The notes under the pieces are model-generated. The model did no database searches, was not told the DNA's origin, and was given only the letters and a program-made list of their open reading frames with translations. Position numbers and translations under genes: made by a program. Positions 1 to 6,601 of a DNA stretch of 10,168 nt are shown here, piece by piece. Source of the stretch: RGIG7213 sp045544195 (GTDB lineage: Bacteria; Bacillota; Clostridia; Oscillospirales; CAG-272); NCBI GenBank assembly GCA_045544195.1, contig JAZPYO010000036.1, positions 1-10,168 on the forward strand. Reading direction: 5' to 3'. Numbering within the stretch: position 1 is the stretch's first letter; every line of letters starts with the position of its first letter.

Positions 1-11
1 TGCCGTTACGG

Positions 12-17
12 TATAAT
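12..17 (+). promoter_or_regulatory. Candidate -10 promoter hexamer; -35 outside the window
   Basis: A perfect TATAAT lies at 12-17 inside GGTATAATAATG. The matching -35 element would fall before base 1, so only half of the promoter can be judged. If real, it would start a transcript near base 24 with a leader of about 230 bases before the first gene, and the terminator hairpin at 184-220 would lie inside that leader. A chance match in AT-rich DNA is possible. Confidence 0.4.
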
Positions 18-170
18 AATGACAAACGGAAAAAGCCAGTATTCAAGGGGTTTTCTGCGTTTGTCGCTGTTTTTCAATTCCTTTTCCAACGTTGATTTTC
101 AGCGAGAAAAATGTCGGAATAAGGGGGCTGTAAAGGTAAAGACAAAAAATTTCATACCTGCGATTATGCC

Positions 171-182
171 AAATCGCGATTT
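171..182. promoter_or_regulatory. Perfect 12-bp palindrome, possible operator
   Basis: AAATCGCGATTT is its own reverse complement. Its left half also pairs with an upstream copy: GCGATT at 160-165 and AATCGC at 172-177 form a 6-bp stem with a 6-base loop. It lies directly before the terminator hairpin at 184-220. It could be a protein-binding site or part of a folded leader. No binding protein can be named; the small helix-turn-helix protein at 2301-2588 is only a candidate. Confidence 0.35.
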
Positions 183-183
183 T

Positions 184-220
184 AAGGGTGTTTCATCTTC
201 TTGGTGAAGCACCCTTTTTT
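184..220 (+). terminator. Intrinsic terminator in the leader of the replication gene
   Basis: AAGGGTGTTTCA (184-195) pairs with TGAAGCACCCTT (205-216) as a 12-bp stem with one U-G wobble and a 9-base loop. The T run is 215-220, overlapping the foot of the stem. It either ends an upstream transcript or attenuates the transcript that could start near base 24. No clear alternative antiterminator pairing was found by eye. The first gene's ribosome binding site begins 19 bases after the T run. Confidence 0.8.
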
Positions 221-254
221 CATATCTACTACACCACGAAAGGAGGAAATTTAT

Positions 255-1109
255 ATGGCAGTATTCAGAGTAGAAAAAACGAAGGACTATACCGTTATGA
301 GCAATCACCATTTACGCAATGTGGCGTTATCGCTGAAAGCAAAGGGGCTGATGTCCCTTATGCTGTCGCTGCCCGAGGATTGGGACTATACGCTGAAAGG
401 TTTAGCGTGTATCTGCAAGGATGGCGTGGATTCCATTTCTGCCACCATTAAAGAATTAGAGAGGCACGGCTATCTCTCTCGGAAAAGGCTCCGCCTTCCA
501 AACGGCCGTCTCGGAGATATTGAGTACACTATTCACGAGCAGCCCGAAACCCCTGTTACAGAGCCAAATCTACCTAAACGGGAAGATCCCGAACAGGTAA
601 ATCCTGTTTTGGAAAAGCCAACATTGGTTTCCCCTATTCAGGCTCAGCCTGCGCTGGAAAATCCCGCACAATTAAATACTTATCAATCAAAGACTAAAAA
701 ATCAAATACGAAAGAAATCAAGGATAAGATTGATAAGATAGGCGTGCGCGCGTACCGCGAGCTGATTGAGGACAATATCGAGTATGACGCTCTTGCGGAA
801 CGCTACGGAGCGGAACGTTTGGACGCGATTGTTGACCTTATGCTTGAAACTGTCGTATCTCAGTCTCCCTATTGTGTGATTGCAGGCGGTGAATTTCCGA
901 GAGAGGTTGTCAAGGCAAGAATCCTGAAAATCAACTCCGCGCATATTGAGTATGTCTTTGACTGCCTCGACGGAATCACAAGCAAGGTCGGCAACATCAA
1001 GGCGTATGTCTTGGCGACGCTGTTCAACGCTCCGGCAACCATTGACGAATATTACCGTGCTGAGGTCAACCACGACTTTCCGATGAACAGGCGCCGCAAG
1101 GCGCATTAA
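255..1109 (+). CDS. Replication initiator-like protein, winged helix plus DUF6017-type C-terminus
   Basis: A 284-residue protein that resembles replication initiators of Tn1549-like conjugative elements. Residues 1 to about 95 look like a winged-helix DNA-binding region: the stretch around SLKAKGLMSLMLSLPEDWDY is followed by a helix, ATIKELERHGYL, and a basic wing. Residues about 96-155 form a proline- and glutamine-rich linker with degenerate repeats. Residues about 160-278 match my recollection of DUF6017, with a segment reading GNIKAYVLATLFNAPATIDEYY. I chose ATG 255 because AAAGGAGG (239-246) lies 8 bases upstream; an earlier in-frame TTG at 201 falls inside the terminator loop and has no ribosome binding site. 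The expected role is binding the element's origin and starting replication of the circular form. The next gene, primase-like, follows 28 bases after the stop, which supports this. Family assignment is fairly sure; the exact role is inferred. Confidence 0.85.
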   Translation: MAVFRVEKTKDYTVMSNHHLRNVALSLKAKGLMSLMLSLPEDWDYTLKGLACICKDGVDSISATIKELERHGYLSRKRLRLPNGRLGDIEYTIHEQPETPVTEPNLPKREDPEQVNPVLEKPTLVSPIQAQPALENPAQLNTYQSKTKKSNTKEIKDKIDKIGVRAYRELIEDNIEYDALAERYGAERLDAIVDLMLETVVSQSPYCVIAGGEFPREVVKARILKINSAHIEYVFDCLDGITSKVGNIKAYVLATLFNAPATIDEYYRAEVNHDFPMNRRRKAH

Positions 1110-1137
1110 CATATACACACTACAACAAAGGAGGCTG

Positions 1138-2133
1138 ATTGAAACCTACATAACAGACGAACAAATCAAGCAGGCACGTCAAGCCAGTCTGTTTTCCTAT
1201 TTGCAAGCCTATGAGCCCGGCGTATTGAAACGGGACGGCGCTAATTACCGTCACCGCGAGCATGACAGCCTTGTCTATGTAACGTCGCGGGACTTTTGGT
1301 ATTGGAACAGCCGCGGAAAACGGATCAACGCGCTTGACTACCTGATAGAGATACGCGGCTACGATTTTTCAGAGGCGGTGACGCGGCTGACCGGTGAGGC
1401 TTTGCCGCGGGCTTCTCCCTATCGTCCGCAGAGCATACCAAAACCGCATCGCCCGGCAAAGCTCTATTTGCCGTGGCCGAAGAAATGTGCAACCGGATAT
1501 TTCGGATATTTGCAAAAGCGCGGTATCAGCGCAACAGTGATTCAGCGGTGCCGAGATCTGGGACTTCTCTATGAGGGCAGATACAAGCCTAAAAAAGAAG
1601 AAAAGAAATATATACCCGTATGCGTGTTCGTTGGAACGGATGACGCAGGCAAGCCAAAATACGCTTGTATGCGCGGTATGTACGAAGATCTGAAAAAGGA
1701 CGTATACGGCAGCGATAAGAGTTACAGCTTTTGTCTGCCACCCGAAAAACCGCACAGCAGTCAGGTCGCTGTCTTTGAGGCGCCGATTGACGCGCTCTCT
1801 CACGCGACCTTGCAGGAGCTTGAAGGCTGGAAGTGGAACGGCTATCGTCTTTCTCTCGGCGGAACCTCTCACGTTGCTCTGTTTGCTTTTTTGGAACGGC
1901 ACCCGGAAATCAAGCGCGTTACCCTGTATATGGATAACGATTTGGCAGGCTTGAAAAACGCGCGAAAAATCAAAGCTATGCTGCGCGAAAATCCGTCTTT
2001 TAAGCATATCCGCGTGGGAATTAACCCACCCCGCGAGGGTAAAGATTACAACGAAAAGCTGATGTCGAAATTGCAGCTGCTTCAAAATTTACCACAACGC
2101 CGCCGTGAGAAAAGGGCGGCTATTTCAATTTAA
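1138..2133 (+). CDS. DUF3991/Toprim primase-like protein; start region abnormal
   Basis: A primase-like protein in three parts. The N-terminus (EHDSLVYVTSRDFWYWNSRG then INALDYL) resembles a CHC2 zinc-ribbon primase domain but lacks its cysteines. A DUF3991-like middle follows (YFGYLQKRGIS). The C-terminus is Toprim, with the catalytic glutamate in VFEAPIDALS, the acidic pair in LYMDNDLAG and a closing KDYNEKL. It probably acts in DNA priming or element replication together with the upstream initiator. The start is unclear. The first standard in-frame start is TTG 1201, but it has no ribosome binding site and would remove residues that look conserved (YITDEQIKQARQASLFSYLQ). AAAGGAGG at 1127-1134 points to ATT 1138, or to TTG 1139, which is out of frame and hits TAA after four codons. 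One added A in the AAA at 1142-1144 would put TTG 1139 in frame. I report the open frame from ATT 1138; the first residue is uncertain. Function from family: good; start: low. Confidence 0.8.
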   Translation: METYITDEQIKQARQASLFSYLQAYEPGVLKRDGANYRHREHDSLVYVTSRDFWYWNSRGKRINALDYLIEIRGYDFSEAVTRLTGEALPRASPYRPQSIPKPHRPAKLYLPWPKKCATGYFGYLQKRGISATVIQRCRDLGLLYEGRYKPKKEEKKYIPVCVFVGTDDAGKPKYACMRGMYEDLKKDVYGSDKSYSFCLPPEKPHSSQVAVFEAPIDALSHATLQELEGWKWNGYRLSLGGTSHVALFAFLERHPEIKRVTLYMDNDLAGLKNARKIKAMLRENPSFKHIRVGINPPREGKDYNEKLMSKLQLLQNLPQRRREKRAAISI

Positions 2134-2146
2134 CAGGAGGATTTTT

Positions 2147-2314
2147 ATGTACCCTATCATTTCAAACATCATTTTTTTAGTGCTGGGAGTTATGTTCGGC
2201 GTATTTGTCATGTGCCTGATGACCGCCGCCGGCAGAGCTGACAGAGAAACCGAGCTTATGGAAAACAGCGCCGAGCTCTCAAACGGACAGGAGGCAACGG
2301 ATGAAGAAGGATAA
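2147..2314 (+). CDS. Small membrane protein, DUF3789-like
   Basis: A 55-residue protein with one hydrophobic span at about residues 4-24 (SNIIFLVLGVMFGVFVMCLM), then AAGRADRE and an acidic tail. This pattern fits the small DUF3789 proteins I know from Firmicutes conjugative elements. A single-pass membrane position is likely; its function is unknown. ATG 2147 is chosen because AGGAGG (2135-2140) lies 6 bases upstream; an earlier in-frame ATG at 2105 lies inside the primase-like gene. The end overlaps the next gene by 14 bases, so the two are probably translationally coupled. Confidence 0.75.
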   Translation: MYPIISNIIFLVLGVMFGVFVMCLMTAAGRADRETELMENSAELSNGQEATDEEG

Positions 2315-2588
2315 TACCGCCGTCAAGGTGATTGCGAGCGCCGCAAAGTGTCCTGACTTCGCCCCTGACGCAATACGTCAGCTTATGCGAAAGCTCGATA
2401 TGAACGAGAAAGGGCTTGCAATCCTGATGAACGTCACGCCCGAAACCGTGCGGTTGTGGGTAGCGGGCGCGGTAAAGCCGTGCGGCACCGCCAAACGGTT
2501 AATGCAGATTTACAGCACAAGCCCTGAAATTATCAGCAGAATAGCCGCGGAAAGCGAGGTTGACAATGCCAAGTCAGCCGTTACATGA
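2301..2588 (+). CDS. Small helix-turn-helix protein
   Basis: A 95-residue protein. Residues about 25-70 form an XRE-like helix-turn-helix: IRQLMRKLDMNEKGLAILMN leads to the recognition helix region VTPETVRLWVAGAVKPCGTA. The layout resembles the short YiaG/HigA-like regulators in which a conserved tryptophan follows the recognition helix. AGGAGG (2289-2294) sits 6 bases before ATG 2301. The gene overlaps its neighbours on both sides, by 14 and 23 bases, so it is made in step with the operon. It may regulate the element itself; the palindrome at 171-182 is one possible site, but nothing in the sequence proves this. No toxin partner is seen next to it. Confidence 0.75.
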   Translation: MKKDNTAVKVIASAAKCPDFAPDAIRQLMRKLDMNEKGLAILMNVTPETVRLWVAGAVKPCGTAKRLMQIYSTSPEIISRIAAESEVDNAKSAVT

Positions 2589-4575
2589 GGACTTCGGAGA
2601 AAAGATAGGCGGCGCGAAAAAAGATTTGTGGAGCGCTCGCGGACTGTACTCCGCTGATCTCGACGACATGAATGAGCGTGAGGCGGACAAATACGTCAGG
2701 AAAGATAATGTCTGGAAAAAGCCCGACTATCAGGCTATGCTCGACGACGGCATACCGATTGGCGTTGTCTATTACATTAAAAAGGTGCGCGACGCTGTTC
2801 CTGCTTCTCCACGGTATTACCGCGCCTACAATTATGAGGAAAAATCATATCAGCAAAAACGGTACATTGATACCGTCCGTCAGCTTCAAAAGGTTATGGA
2901 AAAGGTTCGCACCGTTGAGGACGCTAAAAATGCCTTTGTTGATTTCTATATCAGAAACGCGTATTTGCGGTCTGTTCGGGAATGGGACGGGCGGACTGCC
3001 TATGAGCGGACAAGCGATTATTCTCACAATCCGGCTTTGACAGATAACTTGCGCAACGTCATAAAAATCTCCTCAGACGTACAGTTTGAATATGATTTTG
3101 TCCGCAAGGCAAAGTCTGAGCAATTTCTTGTTCCAAAGGAGCAAAAGGTGCCGCGTGGCTACGATATTCATCTTTATGACGGCAAGGGCTACTCACGCAG
3201 CGGAGATTGGAAGAAAGATACCTACTACGTCACAAAAGGTCATCACATTTTACAGACAAATTTTGAGACGCGGGATCAAGCGCTCCGCTGGGTGCAGGAA
3301 TACGCCAAAAGCCGTACTAAAAGCGGCAAACAGCGTTTTGTACCTCCGCAGTTGGAGCATATCACCCGAACGGGACCGGATTTCAGAAACGGTCAGGAAA
3401 TTACCGGACAGCATTATCTTGACGCCTTCGGCTTTCGCGGCGGCGAGTTTGGCAACTGGCTAAATCAGAACGACCGACAGGCCTCGCTCAATATGGGCTT
3501 TGAAGCCTTAAAGGATTTGGCCGCGGCACTGCATATCTCCGACAAAGATATTGCTTTTGACGGCACACTTGCGATTGCCTTCGGCGCTCGCGGCAGCGGT
3601 AACGCGGCGGCGCACTATGAACCGCTGCGCAAGGTTATCAATCTCACCAAAATGCACGGCGCGGGATCTCTCGCCCATGAGTGGTGGCACGCGCTGGATG
3701 ATTATCTCGGCGGAATAAAGGGCGCCAACGGTATGCTATCTGAGCGCGCAAGACGGTATGAGCCTATGCGCAAGCTGATTGAAGCTATTACGACCAAGCC
3801 AGAAACCTATGAGCAGGCAAAAGCGCGTACCGAAAGAAACAATGAAATTCAGATTAAAAACGCGACATCGTGGGTTGATTCGCTTATGAAGCGCTCTGTA
3901 GAACGCGCAAACGATCCGGCCATATCGGAGCAATACGCGGCAGCAAAAGCAGCTTTTTTAGTCGGAGCCGAGGGCAGCGTTGACAGATTAAGTAATTTGA
4001 AGAAACAAATTACCGGACACGTTATTCCAAAGGATGACCGGCAAAATCTTCAATATTACGAAAACCGTATGCGGGATATTCAGAATCAGTCGGAGCCTGT
4101 TATCGGACGCGTTCAGACTGATTACTATAAAAACTCAAAGAGAATGGGTAAAACGACCGAGAAAGACGGCGGATATTGGGACAGCGAAGTCGAAATGACG
4201 GCGCGGGCTTTTGCCTGTTACGTCAAAGACAAGCTGTCCTATCAGTCTGATTATCTTGTCGGTCACGCTGAGAGCTGCCTCGGACTTGATACGGATAAAG
4301 ACGGCAAAATGCAGATAATCAAGGCTTATCCAGAGGGCGAAGAACGCAAGTCAATCAACGCCGCTTTTGATAATCTGATTGCCGAGCTGAAAAAGGAGCT
4401 TGTTTTCACTCATACCGAGAAAACGCCGTCACTGCCTCTTGCCAAAACGCAGACAGCGCAACAGCTTTCTATGTTCGGTGAGGATAAGCCGTCTGTACTC
4501 GGTCAGCTCGCGGCGGCGAAAGCCGCGCCTAAGCCACATTCCTCTCCTGCCAAAAAGCAGGAGCAGTCTTTATAA
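2566..4575 (+). CDS. LPD1-type polyvalent protein with HEWWH zincin-like motif
   Basis: A 669-residue multidomain protein. The N-terminus (LWSARGLYSADLDDMNEREA, then KDNVWKKPDY) resembles a module common in plasmid and conjugative-element proteins. From about residue 276 comes the LPD1 region: GQHYLDAFGFRGGEFGNWLN, NDRQASLNMGFEAL, AFGARGSGNAAAHYEP, then HEWWHALDDYLG. H371, E372 and H375 form an HExxH-type zinc motif, and E543 in EVEMTARAF is a plausible third ligand; a helical stretch lies between. The C-terminus has a low-complexity tail with KPSVLGQLAAAK and ends in EQSL. LPD1 proteins have been described as polyvalent proteins of phages and conjugative elements, thought to be delivered into or to act early in the new host against its defences. 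Peptidase activity is inferred from the motif only. ATG 2566 follows GAGG by 6 bases; TTG 2560 is an alternative. It overlaps the upstream gene by 23 bases. Confidence 0.85.
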   Translation: MPSQPLHEDFGEKIGGAKKDLWSARGLYSADLDDMNEREADKYVRKDNVWKKPDYQAMLDDGIPIGVVYYIKKVRDAVPASPRYYRAYNYEEKSYQQKRYIDTVRQLQKVMEKVRTVEDAKNAFVDFYIRNAYLRSVREWDGRTAYERTSDYSHNPALTDNLRNVIKISSDVQFEYDFVRKAKSEQFLVPKEQKVPRGYDIHLYDGKGYSRSGDWKKDTYYVTKGHHILQTNFETRDQALRWVQEYAKSRTKSGKQRFVPPQLEHITRTGPDFRNGQEITGQHYLDAFGFRGGEFGNWLNQNDRQASLNMGFEALKDLAAALHISDKDIAFDGTLAIAFGARGSGNAAAHYEPLRKVINLTKMHGAGSLAHEWWHALDDYLGGIKGANGMLSERARRYEPMRKLIEAITTKPETYEQAKARTERNNEIQIKNATSWVDSLMKRSVERANDPAISEQYAAAKAAFLVGAEGSVDRLSNLKKQITGHVIPKDDRQNLQYYENRMRDIQNQSEPVIGRVQTDYYKNSKRMGKTTEKDGGYWDSEVEMTARAFACYVKDKLSYQSDYLVGHAESCLGLDTDKDGKMQIIKAYPEGEERKSINAAFDNLIAELKKELVFTHTEKTPSLPLAKTQTAQQLSMFGEDKPSVLGQLAAAKAAPKPHSSPAKKQEQSL

Positions 4576-4588
4576 AAGGGGTGATTAT

Positions 4589-5344
4589 TTGTCTGATGAA
4601 AAAGACTATACACTGCTCGAGGATGATTTGTTTTCGCCCGGCAGCCGCATAAAGCTGGATCATGTCCTGTATTTGAACGAGTATGATATTTCTGAGTTGT
4701 TGGATAAAAGTGTTGAAGAAGTGCGCGAGCTATATAACGAGAGCTTCAAAAAAGAAGAAAGTATGTACGAGGTTCTTCAAGCAGGTTTGAAAGCATGGGA
4801 ACACGACGCGGCGCAAACGCGAAAACTGCAATTAGCGCTAAACTACCTTGAAATCGCTCCTGTCGAGCATACCGGTAACCAATGGACTGAGGATAAAAAC
4901 GGCGTGCGAACTATCAGTAATTCCGTTTATAAGATGACATGTAAGCTATCTGAAAATCCAAAATGGAATTTATGGAGTGCCAAGCCGCTAAATGACCGTT
5001 GGTTGGTAGAATGGGAAGTCACTATCAATTCACCAAAGCTCGGTCATTGGGCATATGTAGCAGGTCAAAAGCGCAAATTTGAGGATCGTGTTACCGCAGA
5101 AAACTATTTAAATGGAAGAATACACGCATATGCAAAGTATTTTTCCGACCTCTCGCCGTCTATTCCTGAAAAATATAAAATGTTTTTTATGGAAAGCGGC
5201 CGCGTTTTACCCGGTTACAGGATAGAAGGTCAAGAGCAGCAACTAAAAAAGCCCTCGGTGCTTAATCAGCTCAGCGAGGCAAAATCTCAGCAAAAGGCGG
5301 CGCCGGCTACGCCTTCTAAAAACAAAAAAGAGCCGGAGCTTTAA
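4589..5344 (+). CDS. Uncharacterised accessory protein, paralogue A
   Basis: A 251-residue protein that I cannot assign to a named family. It begins at TTG 4589, behind AAGGGGTGA (about 4576-4584); no ATG or GTG is available at the right place. The protein is soluble, with no signal peptide or membrane span. The N-terminus is acidic and helical, with PGSRIKLDHV. A middle segment reads HTGNQWTED then ISNSVYKM. A C-terminal segment reads SPKLGHWAYVAGQKRKF, then a helix, then SPSIPEKY and VLPGYRIEGQE. Each of these has a counterpart in the next gene, so the pair arose by duplication. The end carries KPSVLNQLSEAK and finishes KKEPEL. It sits 13 bases after the LPD1 gene and 13 before the favoured start of its paralogue, or 1 before that gene's earlier ATG. 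An accessory role in transfer or counter-defence is only a guess from context. Confidence 0.8.
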   Translation: MSDEKDYTLLEDDLFSPGSRIKLDHVLYLNEYDISELLDKSVEEVRELYNESFKKEESMYEVLQAGLKAWEHDAAQTRKLQLALNYLEIAPVEHTGNQWTEDKNGVRTISNSVYKMTCKLSENPKWNLWSAKPLNDRWLVEWEVTINSPKLGHWAYVAGQKRKFEDRVTAENYLNGRIHAYAKYFSDLSPSIPEKYKMFFMESGRVLPGYRIEGQEQQLKKPSVLNQLSEAKSQQKAAPATPSKNKKEPEL

Positions 5345-5357
5345 TATGGAGGAATTT

Positions 5358-6194
5358 TTGAGAGACGAAAAATACTATGGTGTTTTTGATTATGATGACG
5401 AACTGACGCCCGGCAGCGAATTAAAAATCGGCCATACCGTTGTACAGGACTATTACGATAATCAAATAGATTTGGCTCCCTTTATCGGCTTGGGTGCGGA
5501 AAGTCTTTCCAAAGCAAGAGAGCAGAGCGTTGAAGCAGAGAAGATGATTTTTTCCAAAATCAGGGATTCAATCCGTGAATGGGAGCGTCAGGCGGCAATT
5601 ACAAAAACGTATGACCGCGCTTTGGAATATTTAACTACTCACGCTGTTACGCATACGTCGAATCAGTGGGTTCACGAGGACTACTATGACCGTGATTCGA
5701 TCAGCAATATGGTTTACGAGATGTCCGTATCTGTGTGGGAAGAAACCAAATACGACAGAACAAAACAAGAGTCTGTGCCTGTTGCATGGTATGTTACATG
5801 GGATTTGGATATACGCTCGCCGAAGCACGGCCATTGTGTCGAAATCGCAGGTCAAAGGCGAAAGCGTTACACCGATAAAGCGGCTGCGGAAAAATATATC
5901 GAGGGTCGCAAGAAAGCCTTTGCGCATTATTTCAAGGAAATCTCACCGCCGATACCGCAGGAATACGCTGAGTATTTCAAGGTGAACGGCGTTTTGTTGC
6001 CCGGCTATACGGTTGAGGGGCAAGAATCTGAAATATCTACAAAAACAGCCGCCGAGATTATCAACGAAATCAAAGGCGGCGATTCTATATCTAACACAAA
6101 AAAGCCCTCTGTGCTCAAAAAGCTGGCGGAGGGAAAAACCGATAAACCGGCTCCCTCAAAAGGAGCCAACAAGAAGGAGGAACAAAGTCTATGA
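5358..6194 (+). CDS. Uncharacterised accessory protein, paralogue B
   Basis: A 278-residue protein of unknown family and the sister of the upstream gene. Matching blocks are DEKYYG with TPGSELKIGH, HTSNQWVHED, SISNMVYEM, SPKHGHCVEIAGQRRKRY, SPPIPQEY and LLPGYTVEGQE. It differs by a charged insert in the middle (EETKYDRTKQES) and an extra spacer before the tail. The tail has KPSVLKKLAEGK and ends KKEEQSL. I favour TTG 5358 as the start: GGAGG (5348-5352) lies 5 bases upstream, and TTG followed by x-[DS]-E-K mirrors the start of the paralogue. An in-frame ATG at 5346 would add four residues and has only a GGAG within the previous gene. The stop overlaps the next start as ATGA. Confidence 0.8.
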   Translation: MRDEKYYGVFDYDDELTPGSELKIGHTVVQDYYDNQIDLAPFIGLGAESLSKAREQSVEAEKMIFSKIRDSIREWERQAAITKTYDRALEYLTTHAVTHTSNQWVHEDYYDRDSISNMVYEMSVSVWEETKYDRTKQESVPVAWYVTWDLDIRSPKHGHCVEIAGQRRKRYTDKAAAEKYIEGRKKAFAHYFKEISPPIPQEYAEYFKVNGVLLPGYTVEGQESEISTKTAAEIINEIKGGDSISNTKKPSVLKKLAEGKTDKPAPSKGANKKEEQSL

Positions 6195-6601
6195 AAGTTT
6201 TAATGGTAGAACCCGGCAAGGTTCCCTACGAAAAAGAAATCGGCGACGGCCTGAAAGCGCTGCAAGACGCTGTCGGTGGATATATTCAGGCAGTTTACCC
6301 CTATGAAGATCCTGTCGCGCTGGTATGCAATGAGGAAGGTAAAATTGAAGGTTTGCCGCTTAACCGCGCGCTCAGAACCGAGGACGGTGAAATTTATGAT
6401 ATTATTGCCGGAAACTTCTTTATCTGCGGGCTTGGAGAAGAAAGTTTTTGCAGCATTTCACCTGAGCTTTCCGAAAAATTCAAGAAAGAATTTAAGCACC
6501 CGGAAACGTTCACAAAGTTATTCGGAAAGATTTTAGCTGTAAAGGAGCCTGTACCCGGCGAAGGCTCATCCGAAAAATCTCACAAAGGACCGGAACTGTA
6601 A
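6191..6601 (+). CDS. DUF3846-like protein
   Basis: A 136-residue soluble protein. The pattern MKVLMVEPGKVPYEKEI, then LQDAVGGYIQAVYPY, then CNEEGKIEGLPLNRAL and IAGNFFICG matches DUF3846 as I know it from conjugative elements and phages of Firmicutes. The biochemical role of the family is not known to me. After the domain, a short charged extension ends in HKGPEL, echoing the ending of paralogue A. ATG 6191 overlaps the upstream stop as ATGA, with AAGGAGG about 8-14 bases upstream, inside the codons of the upstream tail. The stop overlaps the next start as TAATG, so translational coupling on both sides is likely. Confidence 0.8.
   Translation: MKVLMVEPGKVPYEKEIGDGLKALQDAVGGYIQAVYPYEDPVALVCNEEGKIEGLPLNRALRTEDGEIYDIIAGNFFICGLGEESFCSISPELSEKFKKEFKHPETFTKLFGKILAVKEPVPGEGSSEKSHKGPEL

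Noticed and set aside
1..207. Open frames across the leader (including a frame ending at 95 that might be the tail of an upstream gene)
   Set aside because: Frame 1 runs into the terminator hairpin and has no ribosome site. The 31-codon frame ending at 95 shows no recognisable family and its start lies outside the window, so neither is supported as a gene.
702..1118. 138-codon open frame on the minus strand
   Set aside because: Antisense to the initiator gene, with no family features or upstream binding site.
1369..2085. 238-codon open frame on the minus strand
   Set aside because: It lies wholly antisense to the primase-like gene, has no ribosome site or recognisable domain, and the plus-strand protein has clear Toprim motifs. 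It is a codon-bias shadow.
2301..2588. Antitoxin of a toxin-antitoxin pair
   Set aside because: The helix-turn-helix protein resembles HigA/YiaG types, but neither neighbour looks like a toxin; the neighbours are a small membrane protein and the LPD1 protein.
6013..6306. 97-codon plus-strand frame overlapping paralogue B and the DUF3846 gene
   Set aside because: It is basic and low in hydrophobic residues, has no ribosome site, and lies in another frame of two supported genes.
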